This document shows, piece by piece, positions 35,000 through 44,369 of a stretch of 64,000 nucleotides of DNA. Location: NCBI GenBank assembly GCA_963930655.1, contig OZ005608.1, positions 23,957,271 to 24,021,270 on the forward strand, in the 5' to 3' direction. This stretch comes from Myrica gale. Its lineage: Eukaryota > Streptophyta > Magnoliopsida > Fagales > Myricaceae. A model generated the notes under the pieces. That model saw only the letters and a program-made list of their open reading frames with translations, searched no databases and was not told the origin of the DNA. A program made the position numbers and the translations under genes. Position 1 is the first letter of the stretch. Each line of letters starts with the position of its first letter.

Positions 35000-36078
35000 A
35001 AGAACAACGCGATACATATTTTGTGCCATTTCAGCATCTCCACGCTGCACAGCATTAAATCAAGCTCTGCATGATTCTGGCCACCAACCATGCTTGATGT
35101 ATCCCCACCACCCATTCCGATAAGATATGAAGGGCCCCCAATCTTACAACCAACATTCCCACATCGGGGTCTCCTTTAACTATATGGGTGTGATCAATCT
35201 GCCCAATACATGCGCTAAACATTATTGGCTTCAACCATTCTAGTCTCTGCCCACTTAGGAGTTTCATTCCGAAAGTGTAGCCCTGAATCAATGGTTCTCC
35301 AAATTTGTTCTCATAGTCCGATGCACCATTACTAGCATCTATAAGGATCTGCAAAGATGATGCCAATTTTGATGGGTATGTGAAAGATGATCTTCCCATG
35401 GAGCATAAGATCCCTCCATTTTTAGACTCCCAACACAATAACCAGTTGTAGATGCAACAACAACAACAACAAAAAGCCTTTTTTCTGTCGCATGGGTATC
35501 CTTGATGCGACCCCATGCACCTATCTCTGCACCAGGATAAGGTGCCACATGGTAAATTATCGGTCTCAGCTGGAACCAGGATGAATAGGTCGCAGTTGCT
35601 TCACATGGAAGCCCTTGATAGATCTTCATGAGAGTCGGGTGTAATACTGCAGATCCTTCTGGGTATAAAACCCACTCAGTCATCCGATCATGAACCATCG
35701 CAACAAACTCATTAATTTGATGATCTTGCAATACACCCTGATTGTACAATAAGTTCCTCCTTGGCCGCTCCATACGGGTCACCTCTGTCAACCCACATGC
35801 TCGACAGATTGAAACGCCATTAGAAGACCAAGTTGTAGTAAAAGAAAGTCGAGGCCCAACCTCGACTATAACCAATTTCAACCCCTCCTGCCCTTCTTCT
35901 CAATAAAGCTTTATGTGCCTAAATTCTTAGGCTCATAAGTCTCCTGAAGAAGCCACCTAAGGCCAGAAAGCTTTTCATTCGACAGTCCAGAAGCAAGCCC
36001 AATATTGAAGCACTGCTCAGTTTTCAAACCAACAAATGATTTGAGACTTTGGTTTTAACAGTCTTTAAGGGTGCTCAT
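35000..36078 (-). pseudogene. FGAM synthase pseudogene 2
   Basis: Paralog of 4,600-5,676. From 35,881 the frame reads a long recognisable piece with SICRACGLTEVTRMERPRRN, DHQINEFVAMVHDRMTE and VAPYPGAE. The next pieces are SLQILIDASNGASDYENKFG and LEWLKPIMFSACIGQIDHTH in another frame, then MGGGDTSSMVGGQNHAELD. FGAM synthase catalyses the glutamine-dependent fourth step of purine synthesis in plastids and mitochondria. The copy is truncated, has internal deletions and frameshifts, and lacks the glutaminase end, so no activity is expected. Confidence 0.87.
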
Positions 36079-36938
36079 TTTTTACATCTGGGCGTTGGCG
36101 AGGTGGAGGACGAGGTGCTCATGCTGGTTCCATACTTGTCTTTCTGGAAGCCGAAGAAGAGGGCCAGCCAGCCAGTCTAGCAGGTACATGGAGGGGAGAG
36201 CAGGGTTATTGTGTGAGTTCGAGATGGTGTGAGTGGTGAGATTACACGGTGAGGATCTTGTGGGCTTCATCAGACGATCGAGCATGTGTCAGCGCATTAA
36301 TGAGGCTATGACCCGAACGAAACCCGCAACCCGGCTCCCGCATCCCCCAAATCTCGACTCCTCCCGCAGGCCCTAAATGTCGACCTTTTCCCCCCAAATC
36401 CTTCAGCCTTCGAGCTTCTCTCGCCCTAGCCTTCGTCTTAGAGCATGTTCGGAGACACCACCCGCAGCTCGGACCGGTTCTACAACCCGCCGCCAGTTCG
36501 GAGACACCACCAGTTGCTATTGCAACAACAACAGCAGCAGAGGCAGCTCTTGAGGGCCGTGAAGTCGCAAAATCTAGGGCTGCACAAGCACACCGGAACT
36601 TTCCGGTGGCACCGGCACCGGATTCCTGGTACCCGGCTTCACCAGTGCCGGTGCCGGTTTGGGGTTTTTTACAAAACCCGGTGGTTTTCCCGGTTCCCAG
36701 TTTACTCGGCACCGGGTTCCCGGGTACCGGGAACTGGGTCTAAAAAAAAACGACAAGTTTTCTCCTTTAACATACAGAGAGTTCTCGCTCGAGCGACGCT
36801 CGACAGGCGCTCGAGCGCTTTCTTTAATTTTTTTTTTAAACGCCAAGTTCAGACCCACACGGACCCCAACTCTCCAACTCTCTCCTACTCCAAAACCCCC
36901 TCCTTTTTCTTCTTCTTCTCCGAGGAACGACGAAAGAG

Positions 36939-37276
36939 ATGGCTTCACTCTCGTACCGACTACTCCCACCTCCCAATCTCCTCCATAAGTCTCCAAAGAG
37001 CCTCACAGTCCCATCCAAGCTCCATTCGCAGGCCCCCAAACCGACCCATCTCCAAAGCCTTTCCAAGCTCACTTCCTCACCGCTAATTTTCTCAACCAAA
37101 CGCTCACAAACGCTACTTTGCGCCGTAGCGGAGGAGAAAACCCAGAGCCCCGTTGCTTCCCTCGACCCGTCTTCGGAGGCCGCCAGGAGGCTGTATGTAG
37201 GCACATTCCCAGGACAGTGGACAACGCAGAGCTGACCCGGATTGTCGAAGAGCACGGTGCTGTAGAGAAAGCCGAG
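36939..37276 (+). pseudogene. Captured exon 1 of plastid-specific ribosomal protein 2 (PSRP2)-like gene
   Basis: From the ATG at 36,939 it reads a Ser/Pro-rich chloroplast transit peptide (MASLSYRLLPPPNLLHKSP...) and then the start of an RNA-recognition motif, RRLYVG. One A is missing near 37,203 (GGCACATTCCC where GGCAACATTCCC is expected), which shifts the frame and stops it at 37,235. In the shifted frame the family sequence continues, including VDNAELTRIVEEHGAVEKAE, to a GT donor after 37,276. A pyrimidine-rich 5' leader precedes the ATG, so some 5' flank may have been captured too. Later exons are absent. PSRP2 is a plastid ribosome-associated RNA-binding protein. Confidence 0.85.
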
Positions 37277-37966
37277 GTATTTGTCTCATAAAAAATTTAT
37301 CTCATTTTGAGGTTTCTATTGTCGCCCACGTACTTCTTGATTGTATGTTGTTTTGGTTGCTGGGTTACTTTCAGAGGGAGAATCTATCTTGTTCTTTTGC
37401 TCTAATTCCAGCAATTTATTTAGCCTTTAACTTTACAGATTTTGAGAGATTGTTTACTCCCTGCTGTAATTGTCTATGTCATGTTCTTCACACTATAATT
37501 CCATGCTAGAGTCACTGTAAAGGTGCACTAGGGATTATTAGATTTTGGAGGATTTTAACATTGTGGAGGAAGCTGGAGGTGTTGGTAAAGGTATCTGCAG
37601 GGAGTTTGATGATGTTCTTGTTACCTTTCTTCCAAGCTCCATTCTTGGTTTTTGTTTCCATAGATACATGACTCAGATCAATTAGCTTTTAGTCCCAATT
37701 AGCTGCAAAACTCTTTCTGCTTCTCCAATCAAATGAAGTGGCATTGATTGCTCTCCTCTATTGTTGCCGAAACTAGCACTGGCTTTTGCTTCAGCAGTTT
37801 TCACATAACCTATGGCATGGCTTCATTTGTAATTTTAACATTTTTTTCCTTGCATAGCTTTGATCATAATTTTTTTCTTTTTTTATTTTTACAGAAAATA
37901 CAAATGCCTTATATCAAGCTTTTCTTTCACCTATGGTTTTTTGTCATAACAACCTCTTGCACTCAG

Positions 37967-38201
37967 GTTCGAGCTGGGTGCTTCTCAGAGATTCCCCAGG
38001 GCTCATTGCCAGCACATCCACTTCTTAATTTTGTATTCAATTCTCTGCAGGTAATCCTTCTCAGTTACACCTGCTATTGAAATAGATTGGCAATATTTAC
38101 AATGGTCACATGTATAATAATCTCTGCATTGTTGTTTATAGGTTTTGTCTTCATTTGATATGGTGATTGAAGTTCTGATTGAGCTTGTTAGTCGACACAA
38201 G
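37967..38201 (+). pseudogene. Captured exons of MOS14/transportin-3-like importin
   Basis: Two exons with intact AG/GT borders. 37,967-38,050 encodes VRAGCFSEIPQGSLPAHPLL and the following NFVFNSLQ. 38,142-38,201 encodes VLSSFDMVIEVLIELVSRHK. These match a HEAT-repeat stretch of plant MOS14, the importin-beta carrier of SR splicing factors. Both are open and in phase with each other. The parent has about 20 exons, and only these two are here, inside the hAT element. Confidence 0.88.
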
Positions 38202-39636
38202 GTATGTTACACCCTTTCTTTCTTTGTTTCGTTCTTTTTTTCTTTTCTTTTTTTGGGTAAGTAAGCATATGTCACAACCTTTGACACAAATATTTTGTAA
38301 TCAATTCCACTATATATGTATTTTAGTAAGGTTCATCAATGGGTGAGCTGGGCGACCATCAGGTACATAAAAACTGCTAGCGTGAGCCAACCTGATTGGA
38401 TCTCAGGCCTGATTGGCTGATTTTTGCAGCCCAAGCATGGCCCTGAAGAGCTGCAGGTTGGGTTGGTTCCAACCCAGCCTGACATGTTTAATTTTCTTAC
38501 CACTGAAGGTTTGAAGCTCAAATAGTGAAAATTTGGATGATAGATACCCTAGGGCCGGGATTTAGATCAAGTAAAAAAATTTTGAAAATTTGGATTGCTC
38601 AATATAAATGTAGGATAATCGGAAACCGCCACCGCTAAACCGCCACCTATACCGGCCGGTTTTTGCCCTTAACAGTGTAGGTGTAGGTGGCAATTTTTTC
38701 AAAACCGACCTACACCGGGGTTGTGCAGCCCTAGCAAAATCTAGTAGACTCCAGTGAGGCGGGTAACCGGACCGACTCGGATGAGTCGTCGACAATGTCC
38801 AGGCCCAACTCGTAAAGAACTAAGTTCTTCGGAAATTATTATATTTCTAGTTTGAGTACTAATTTACTGTTATTGTGGTAATTTTGAGAGACTGAAGAGG
38901 AGGAGGAAGGGGCTGGGAGCGCACTAGTTAAATGTGTCTCTTTTAGTTGGGGTGTTTGTTTCTTAGGTTGTAAATAGAGAGGCAAAATCTAAAATCAATT
39001 TGCACTGAATAAAAGTTATTTTCTTTGGTTTCTCAGCAAATAGCATCATTGTGTATGTTTTAATTGGTGCATTTTTGGCCCACAGACAAGGGTGACGAGA
39101 TGGAGAACTTGTGACACTGATATACACCCATCTTTTACTCTTGGTGATCTTTGGGAATCTTTCAGAGAGTGGAGTGTGTATGGAGTGGGAGTGCCACTTT
39201 AGTTTCAATTGGATATTGTCAGATGGGTTACTACGTCTTTCAAAGAAGCGGTACAAAACAGACATCAAGTTTCATGCTGATACAAAATTGTCCTTATTTC
39301 TGATATCTCTGTTAAATGACTGCAGAATAATTTTCATCTACCAGGAAAACACCAATGCTCATCTACAGAATCAAGATGAGGAGTTGGATTTTGGTTGTTG
39401 AAATGGTTTTGATCTAGCCACCTAGTATGCTATAGTCTTCTGCTCGTCCATTTATTGTTGGGGAAAAAGAGCCCTGAATCCATAGACACTGACAACAGTC
39501 AATTCTAGCTGTTAGCAATTCTAGACTGATAACATGTTAACTTAATTGAATTGCATGAGATATGCTATAGTTTCTTCTTGTGCAATCAGCATTTTTGTCT
39601 ATTTCTTACTCTCTGGATTATATTTGTGTGGTGCAG

Positions 39637-39793
39637 TGTCTCCCACGTTCAAGTTGTGGGTCGACCTCTGTTACTGCCATTTGATATTGAAGTAGTTGAT
39701 GCCACTGGATTGTGTACCTTAAGATTGATGCAGCTGTTTGGTAATGGGAATGTTGCTGGAAACGATGAATCAGATGAGGAGCCGTCAGCCTAA
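39637..39793 (+). other. Exon-like open frame, unrecognised
   Basis: It follows a good 3' splice site (TTTGTGTGGTGCAG) and reads VSHVQVVGRPLLLPFDIEVV to a stop after NDESDEEPSA. It looks like a genuine last exon by composition and ending, but I could not place it. It could be the end of the DUF789 pseudogene or a further fragment. Confidence 0.45.
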
Positions 39794-40689
39794 TGTACAA
39801 TGACAACTTACTTTCCATTTGTTTCGCTTCTGTGTAAATCCAGATGAGTCTGGAGAGTACTTTCTTGTAGTATTGCGACGTTGACCTTTGTTAGAACTGT
39901 CAGTGCAAATTAGTGGCGCCAAATTGAATCAGTTTGTTTATCAATGTGTATAGGGCGGTCTTCGACCCATCGTGCAGTTGTTTAACGTGTCACAGCCCGT
40001 AAACATGGTCTTGAGAATTGAAGATCGAGTCGTTCAAATGATGCTGGTAGCAGCCAATAGCTTACGTCGTCGAACTTAAAGGTGCATCCTCAAACTCTAG
40101 GACTTCTGCTTCTTACTCAGACGCGCTCAAGCTCCGACAAAGGACTGTTCTCCCTTTTATCCTTTCTCGTTAATTTCTAAACGACGTGATAGATTACGTG
40201 CCCCTGTGTCAGAGAATGTAAATTTTCTCGACTTTGATGGAATTGAGAGCAAGATCCAAACATCTACTATTTTTTTCTTCCGGAAAAAAAGAAAAACCTC
40301 CGTAGCATGAATCGTCAAGTTAAGCGAGGCGTTTGGCGTAATATATATGACCAAAATCCATCTCTGAGAAGCTAACCCATTAATATAAGGTAACCACCAG
40401 AAAAAATGAGAATATCAGAATATGGGCATGGAAATGGAGATCATCTTAGGGCTTGATGATTAAGTTAATCGCGCGGCAAAATAAATTTAGATTTTTAGCA
40501 CAAAAATGTAAGAAACTAATTAATAATATTATAAATACTATTCGTCTTTCATAGACAGATTATTTCTGCTTAATCTTAGTACATCGGATACATTTGCACA
40601 CTACTGCAAATTAAGTCCATGCATTAAAGTTTTATTATATCATAGACCATATGGTACTAGCTAGCTAGTTCCTTCCGTCTTGATCTGCT

Positions 40690-41370
40690 TCAAGGGCAGA
40701 ACACGACCTTGTAGTTAGTTCCTCCAGGGCACGTAAATGTGCTAGTTTGGTCATCCTTAGGGTAGCTGTAAGCATCGGGGCAACGAGTCTTGAAAAATCT
40801 GGAAAATTCTGTAGGTCCACAGTTCCCAGAGTTGCAACAATATTGATCGGTCTTAAAAACGGTACAAGGATGATTACACCCACCGGGAGCCTTCAACTGG
40901 CTGGGGCACTGTCCGTTGATATCAGCGGTGCATCTTATCCTCCGGGTGCACCCACCAGACGTGGGGCTAAATTCCATGGGAACATTAAACCCATCAATAA
41001 GAGAGATATCAAAGAAATCTTTGTTGCTAAATTGGTTCAGTGCATATTCGGCAAGGGTGTTCGGCGGTGCACCATAGGCTTGGCATTGGAGAAGCCCGCC
41101 ACAATCACCAGTCTGGCATCTGCCACGCCCAGAGCCATCGAAATTGCATCCAGTCCGAGGCCAAATGCGAGCCCCTTTGGTGCCTGCGGCAACGTCAAGG
41201 TTCCATGTTCCACCTCGTGCGTTGAGCTGCCTACCACCACCGGGCACAGCCCCAGCCCAAACGGTGAAAGGGCAATTGTTTACTATATTGAATCTGGCTG
41301 CATTGGCTAGGGCAAAGCAGAGTGTGATAGAAAGGAAGTAAAAAATGGACAGGTTTTTGGAGAGGCTCAT
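40690..41370 (-). CDS. Thaumatin-like (osmotin/PR-5) protein, copy 5, intact
   Basis: A 226-residue intronless frame, the duplicate of copy 2, differing from it at only a handful of residues. Signal peptide, [12 protein letters not shown] signature, 16 mature cysteines and the VVFCP end are kept. Changes by eye include LIDGFN for LVDGFN, CTRRIRC for CTRGIRC, GCNHPC for [15 protein letters not shown] for SGKCGPTDF and DDQTS for DDPTS. CTRR and GCNH fall next to conserved cysteines and are not seen in the other copies. The TATA box (41,434-41,441) is a perfect TATATATA. A secreted antifungal defence role is expected from the family. Confidence 0.96.
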   Translation of the reverse strand: MSLSKNLSIFYFLSITLCFALANAARFNIVNNCPFTVWAGAVPGGGRQLNARGGTWNLDVAAGTKGARIWPRTGCNFDGSGRGRCQTGDCGGLLQCQAYGAPPNTLAEYALNQFSNKDFFDISLIDGFNVPMEFSPTSGGCTRRIRCTADINGQCPSQLKAPGGCNHPCTVFKTDQYCCNSGNCGPTEFSRFFKTRCPDAYSYPKDDQTSTFTCPGGTNYKVVFCP

Positions 41371-41433
41371 TTTGGGGAGCGATATGCTAATCTCTAGTCG
41401 TTTGTGTTGTGTCTGTGAGAAGATGGGTAGGGG

Positions 41434-41441
41434 TATATATA
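41434..41441 (-). promoter_or_regulatory. TATA box of TLP copy 5
   Basis: TATATATA about 64 bp upstream of the ATG at 41,370. Copy 2 has TATATAAA at the same place. Confidence 0.7.
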
Positions 41442-42617
41442 GGGTTAGCTCGGGTTAGGGTGCGGGGTCTACCTGGTGTAGAACTTGCAGGCCTTATCGC
41501 GTATGTGAAAGAGTTAAATGGCCGCTCAATTTAAGGTACGGATTCCTTTCCGAATGAGAGATTTCTAAATATATCAAAAGACACGGTCAAAATTCATGGA
41601 ATACAATCTAACTGTCCTAATTCACACACAGTCATATTACCAATTAATTTAATTGAGTTGGATGAATTAAGAACATTAGATTATTACATAAAATAGAAAC
41701 AGTGCCTTCTGTTATCTCCGGAATTTCCTCCTTAGGAGGGAATCCGGTCACGTCATGCTTTCGAAAATCTGCATCTTATCTTTGGCTTGACTTGAAGACG
41801 AGTCAACAAATGGCCAAAATAATGAAATGCTTTTCTTGTTTTGTGCTTTTTTCTACTATTTTGTTTTCTGTTCATATGATCATGACGTCTTAAGCTGCAT
41901 TACAATCGCACAGTACTTTACATATAGTTCTTGCAGAAAGTAATTCCAGCAGAAAATTATAATTTTTTTTGTTTGTTTTTTTCGTCAAGATCGTGAATAT
42001 ACTCAAACTAAGTACATAGTGTGTATATTGGCATAGTTACAATATTATTGTTATATAGTATATAACTAGAGGAATTAATATCAACAAAGATCGATCACAA
42101 CCCCTATTCGAAACATCATGACCTAATTGGTGATCTTGTACAAATTCTAGTTGAGATTCTTTTATTTCTGAGCATGCAACTGTGAAATATCTAGCTGAGA
42201 TCTTATTTTGTGAACGATGTGCTTAATCGGTACATATATATCCGGAATAAATTTCATGCATGAGCTAGCAATTAAACACAATAATTAATCTGATAAGAGG
42301 TTGCAATATATATATACAAGAGATTAACGTATTACATGATACAATTTGAAGAAATTTATGAGCACAATAGATAAATTTTATATTATTTAATATTATTCAT
42401 ATAAAATTTCGAAATAAACAACATACAAATTGTCATATATATATAATTACAGAAATTCCTAATGCAAGTACGCCTAACATGATATCGAGCCGCCTCGGAC
42501 AAAAGGAGTCGGTGATGCTGGATAAGTTGGAGTTAACAGCTCCTCCTATCACGGGTTTGATTTGTCAAATTTCTAATGGTTCAAGGGTCCCATGATCAAG
42601 AAAGATATATAAGCATA
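41442..42617. other. Upstream region of TLP copy 5
   Basis: Collinear with 7,653-8,764 with small indels. No coding sequence recognised. Confidence 0.6.
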
Positions 42618-42848
42618 TTAATAATGGGGCGCGATACCTAAGTACGTAGCTGTGGGAAAAGTCTCAAGGAGCATATCAAACAGCATAATTCTTAGCATCA
42701 GCACGAAGTTGTCAGCTCGCGGCATCTCGAAGTGACAAGGACGTCCAATTAAAGTTATTTTACCGTATTCAAGGCCCAAAGTACCATTTTTACCATGCAT
42801 ACGATCTATACCCTGCACCAGCGTCGGTGAAGCCATTAGTAATTCCAA
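42618..42848 (-). pseudogene. Unrecognised coding relic (paralog of 8,765-9,013)
   Basis: A 76-codon frame with LMASPTLVQGIDRMHG and HFEMPRADNF. It has an extra segment (TLGLEYGKITLIGRP) missing from the B copy. The family was not recognised. Confidence 0.35.
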
Positions 42849-43524
42849 TTGAATTATACAGTGTAGTCTGAGGGTAAAAATTTTAGATATTAAAATTTGT
42901 AAAATATTATTATTTGTGAAAAAATTATGGAGAATAAAAAGTAAAGAAAGAAGATTTTAATAAATTATTTTATAAATATTTTAATATTAACTCCAATAAT
43001 TAGGAGTTCAAACAAGTCCGGACCCATTGTATGAACTTTTTATCTAATGGAATAAAACATATTAGCTTTATATGATGAGTCACTTCACTTAACTATAATA
43101 ATTAGGAGTTCACTTCACTTAATTTTTTCGATTATTGCTGTCATCCATTGAGTTTTAGTACTTGATCAGGTCTATTCGCTCCGACATATATATATATATA
43201 TCAAGATCATCTATAATTTTAATTACCGCATACAATTTCGAGAGACATACAGTAGTATATGGCTCCTATAAATTTTAATAGGTATTAAACTTCGAATAAT
43301 ATGGATCCTATATACTTGTTCAATGTGCATGTAATACTTTTCGTGTCCATCTTTAGAACTGTACCATGTGGATGGAAGATAAATCTTCAGGTCTAGTACT
43401 ATTACATGTAATTGGTTATGGATTGATTGATTTCCCTCAAGACATAAAACTTTGGTTACCTAAACCGTGATCGGAAGAATTTCTTTTTTAGTCCATATAA
43501 GATAGATTTATTTCATGATTAATT

Positions 43525-43567
<43 letters not shown>

Positions 43568-44050
43568 CAAATGAAATATTACGGAGAGAGCATGGAACTA
43601 AATGAAAATAAAAGAAATATAAAAATCAGACCACTTGATAAATAACTATTAGTCTTACACAGTCTTCGAAGCTATTAGATAATGAACTAGCTATATGCTG
43701 TTTCAGTGACGGTCAATAGAAGCTGCATGCGTTATTAATTAATACTTAATTTTTTTTATTTTGACTAAACGACGTTGATCAGACTAGCTGCTAGGTGTGG
43801 TTCAGATCAGGAAAAGATCAACCTAGCTAGCTAGATGCATGAACTTCCGCGGTTATACCCAATAACCTGGTAATGGCCCATAGCTCCCCTCCCCAGGTCT
43901 TATATCTATTTGGCTGGACTGGAGAGAGAGAGAGTCTGAACTTAACCTAATCAATGAACAAATTTGCAGTACGCGAAGAGGATAATCCGATAGATATTTT
44001 TTAACAGATGTGGGTTTCCTTTTAATGACAATCAGTCAGTCCATATCACT
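42849..44050. other. Intergenic sequence with MITE-like insertion and TA repeat
   Basis: About 155 bp near 42,865-43,020 are absent from block B and look like a degenerate MITE. A long (TA)n run lies at about 43,530-43,566. Otherwise it is collinear with 9,014-9,980. Confidence 0.55.
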
Positions 44051-44055
44051 CCGTC

Positions 44056-44369
44056 TGTAAGAGGTCGTGATTGAAAAGTTGCGTAGCAGAAAAATGAGAG
44101 AGATAAGAGTCTGTGAAATATCTGCTGTATATTATATTGTTTAATGAATGAGAGACTGTACATTATATAACAGGTAAAAAGGAATCTTCCTATCTAACTG
44201 CCTAAACAACCCGAGCGCTAGAATACAAAAAAAAAAAAAGAGTACAAATAACAATGTTCGTAACGGAAAGAATATTAGCTAGCTAGAGGGAGGAGGTGAG
44301 TCATCAGTGGACTAGGAGGTGAGTCATCAGGGGACTGTGCATGATATTTTGATTTTATATGCCGTAATA
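44056..44369 (-). repeat. 3' LTR of copia element 2
   Basis: 314 bp, ends TGTAAGAGG on the left and GCCGTAATA on the right. Its outer end lacks the usual CA/TG pairing on one side (TA instead of TG). It contains a 23-bp tandem repeat AGGAGGTGAGTCATCAG at about 44,290-44,335. Confidence 0.75.

Larger units (their letters stand above)
21366..36200. repeat. Duplicated block A' (unit 2)
   Basis: Second copy of block A, split by a Mutator-like element, a small hAT element and a full-length copia element. After removing these, order and orientation match 1-5,790. Confidence 0.9.
36575..38733. mobile_element. Gene-capturing hAT element (Pack-hAT), 2,159 bp
   Basis: The termini TAGGGCTGCAC and GTGCAGCCCTA are perfect 11-bp inverted repeats. 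The flanks GCAAAATC (36,567-36,574 and 38,734-38,741) are an exact 8-bp target duplication. CCGG-rich subterminal sequence lies inside both ends (36,590-36,740; 38,620-38,720). No transposase is recognisable. Instead it carries a PSRP2-like first exon (36,939-37,276) and two MOS14-like exons (37,967-38,050; 38,142-38,201), all on the + strand with splice signals kept. It sits in exon 1 of a DUF789 gene. Relatives with the same end motif are at 49,211, 53,500 and 55,636. Confidence 0.93.
36445..39300 (+). pseudogene. DUF789-family gene, interrupted by hAT element and degraded
   Basis: Exon 1 starts at 36,445 (MFGDTTRSSDRFYNPPP...) and is cut after SQN by the hAT insertion at 36,575. It resumes at 38,742 in frame (SSEAGNRTDSDESSTMSRPN) to a GT donor at 38,812. 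Exon 2 follows an AG at 39,085 and reads RWRTCDTDI then [20 protein letters not shown], the hallmark of plant DUF789 proteins of unknown function. After VPL there is a TAG and a frame change, with a remnant GYYV where the family has QYYV. Both the insertion and the stop argue against a working gene. An exon-like frame at 39,637-39,793 may or may not belong to it. Confidence 0.75.
36201..40017. other. 3.8-kb insert between A' and B'
   Basis: It has no counterpart in unit 1, where A and B are only about 250 bp apart. It holds a DUF789 pseudogene that is itself interrupted by a gene-carrying hAT element. The outer ends of the insert were not resolved to recognisable transposon termini. Confidence 0.7.

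Noticed and set aside
36445..37086. A single 213-codon gene starting at 36,445
   Set aside because: Its first third is DUF789 exon 1 and the rest is hAT terminus and the wrong frame of PSRP2; the exact 8-bp target duplication shows the join is an insertion.
36201..40017. Helitron origin of the gene-fragment mosaic
   Set aside because: Fragments on one strand suggested it, but no convincing Helitron ends were found, and most of the mosaic is explained by the hAT element at 36,575-38,733.
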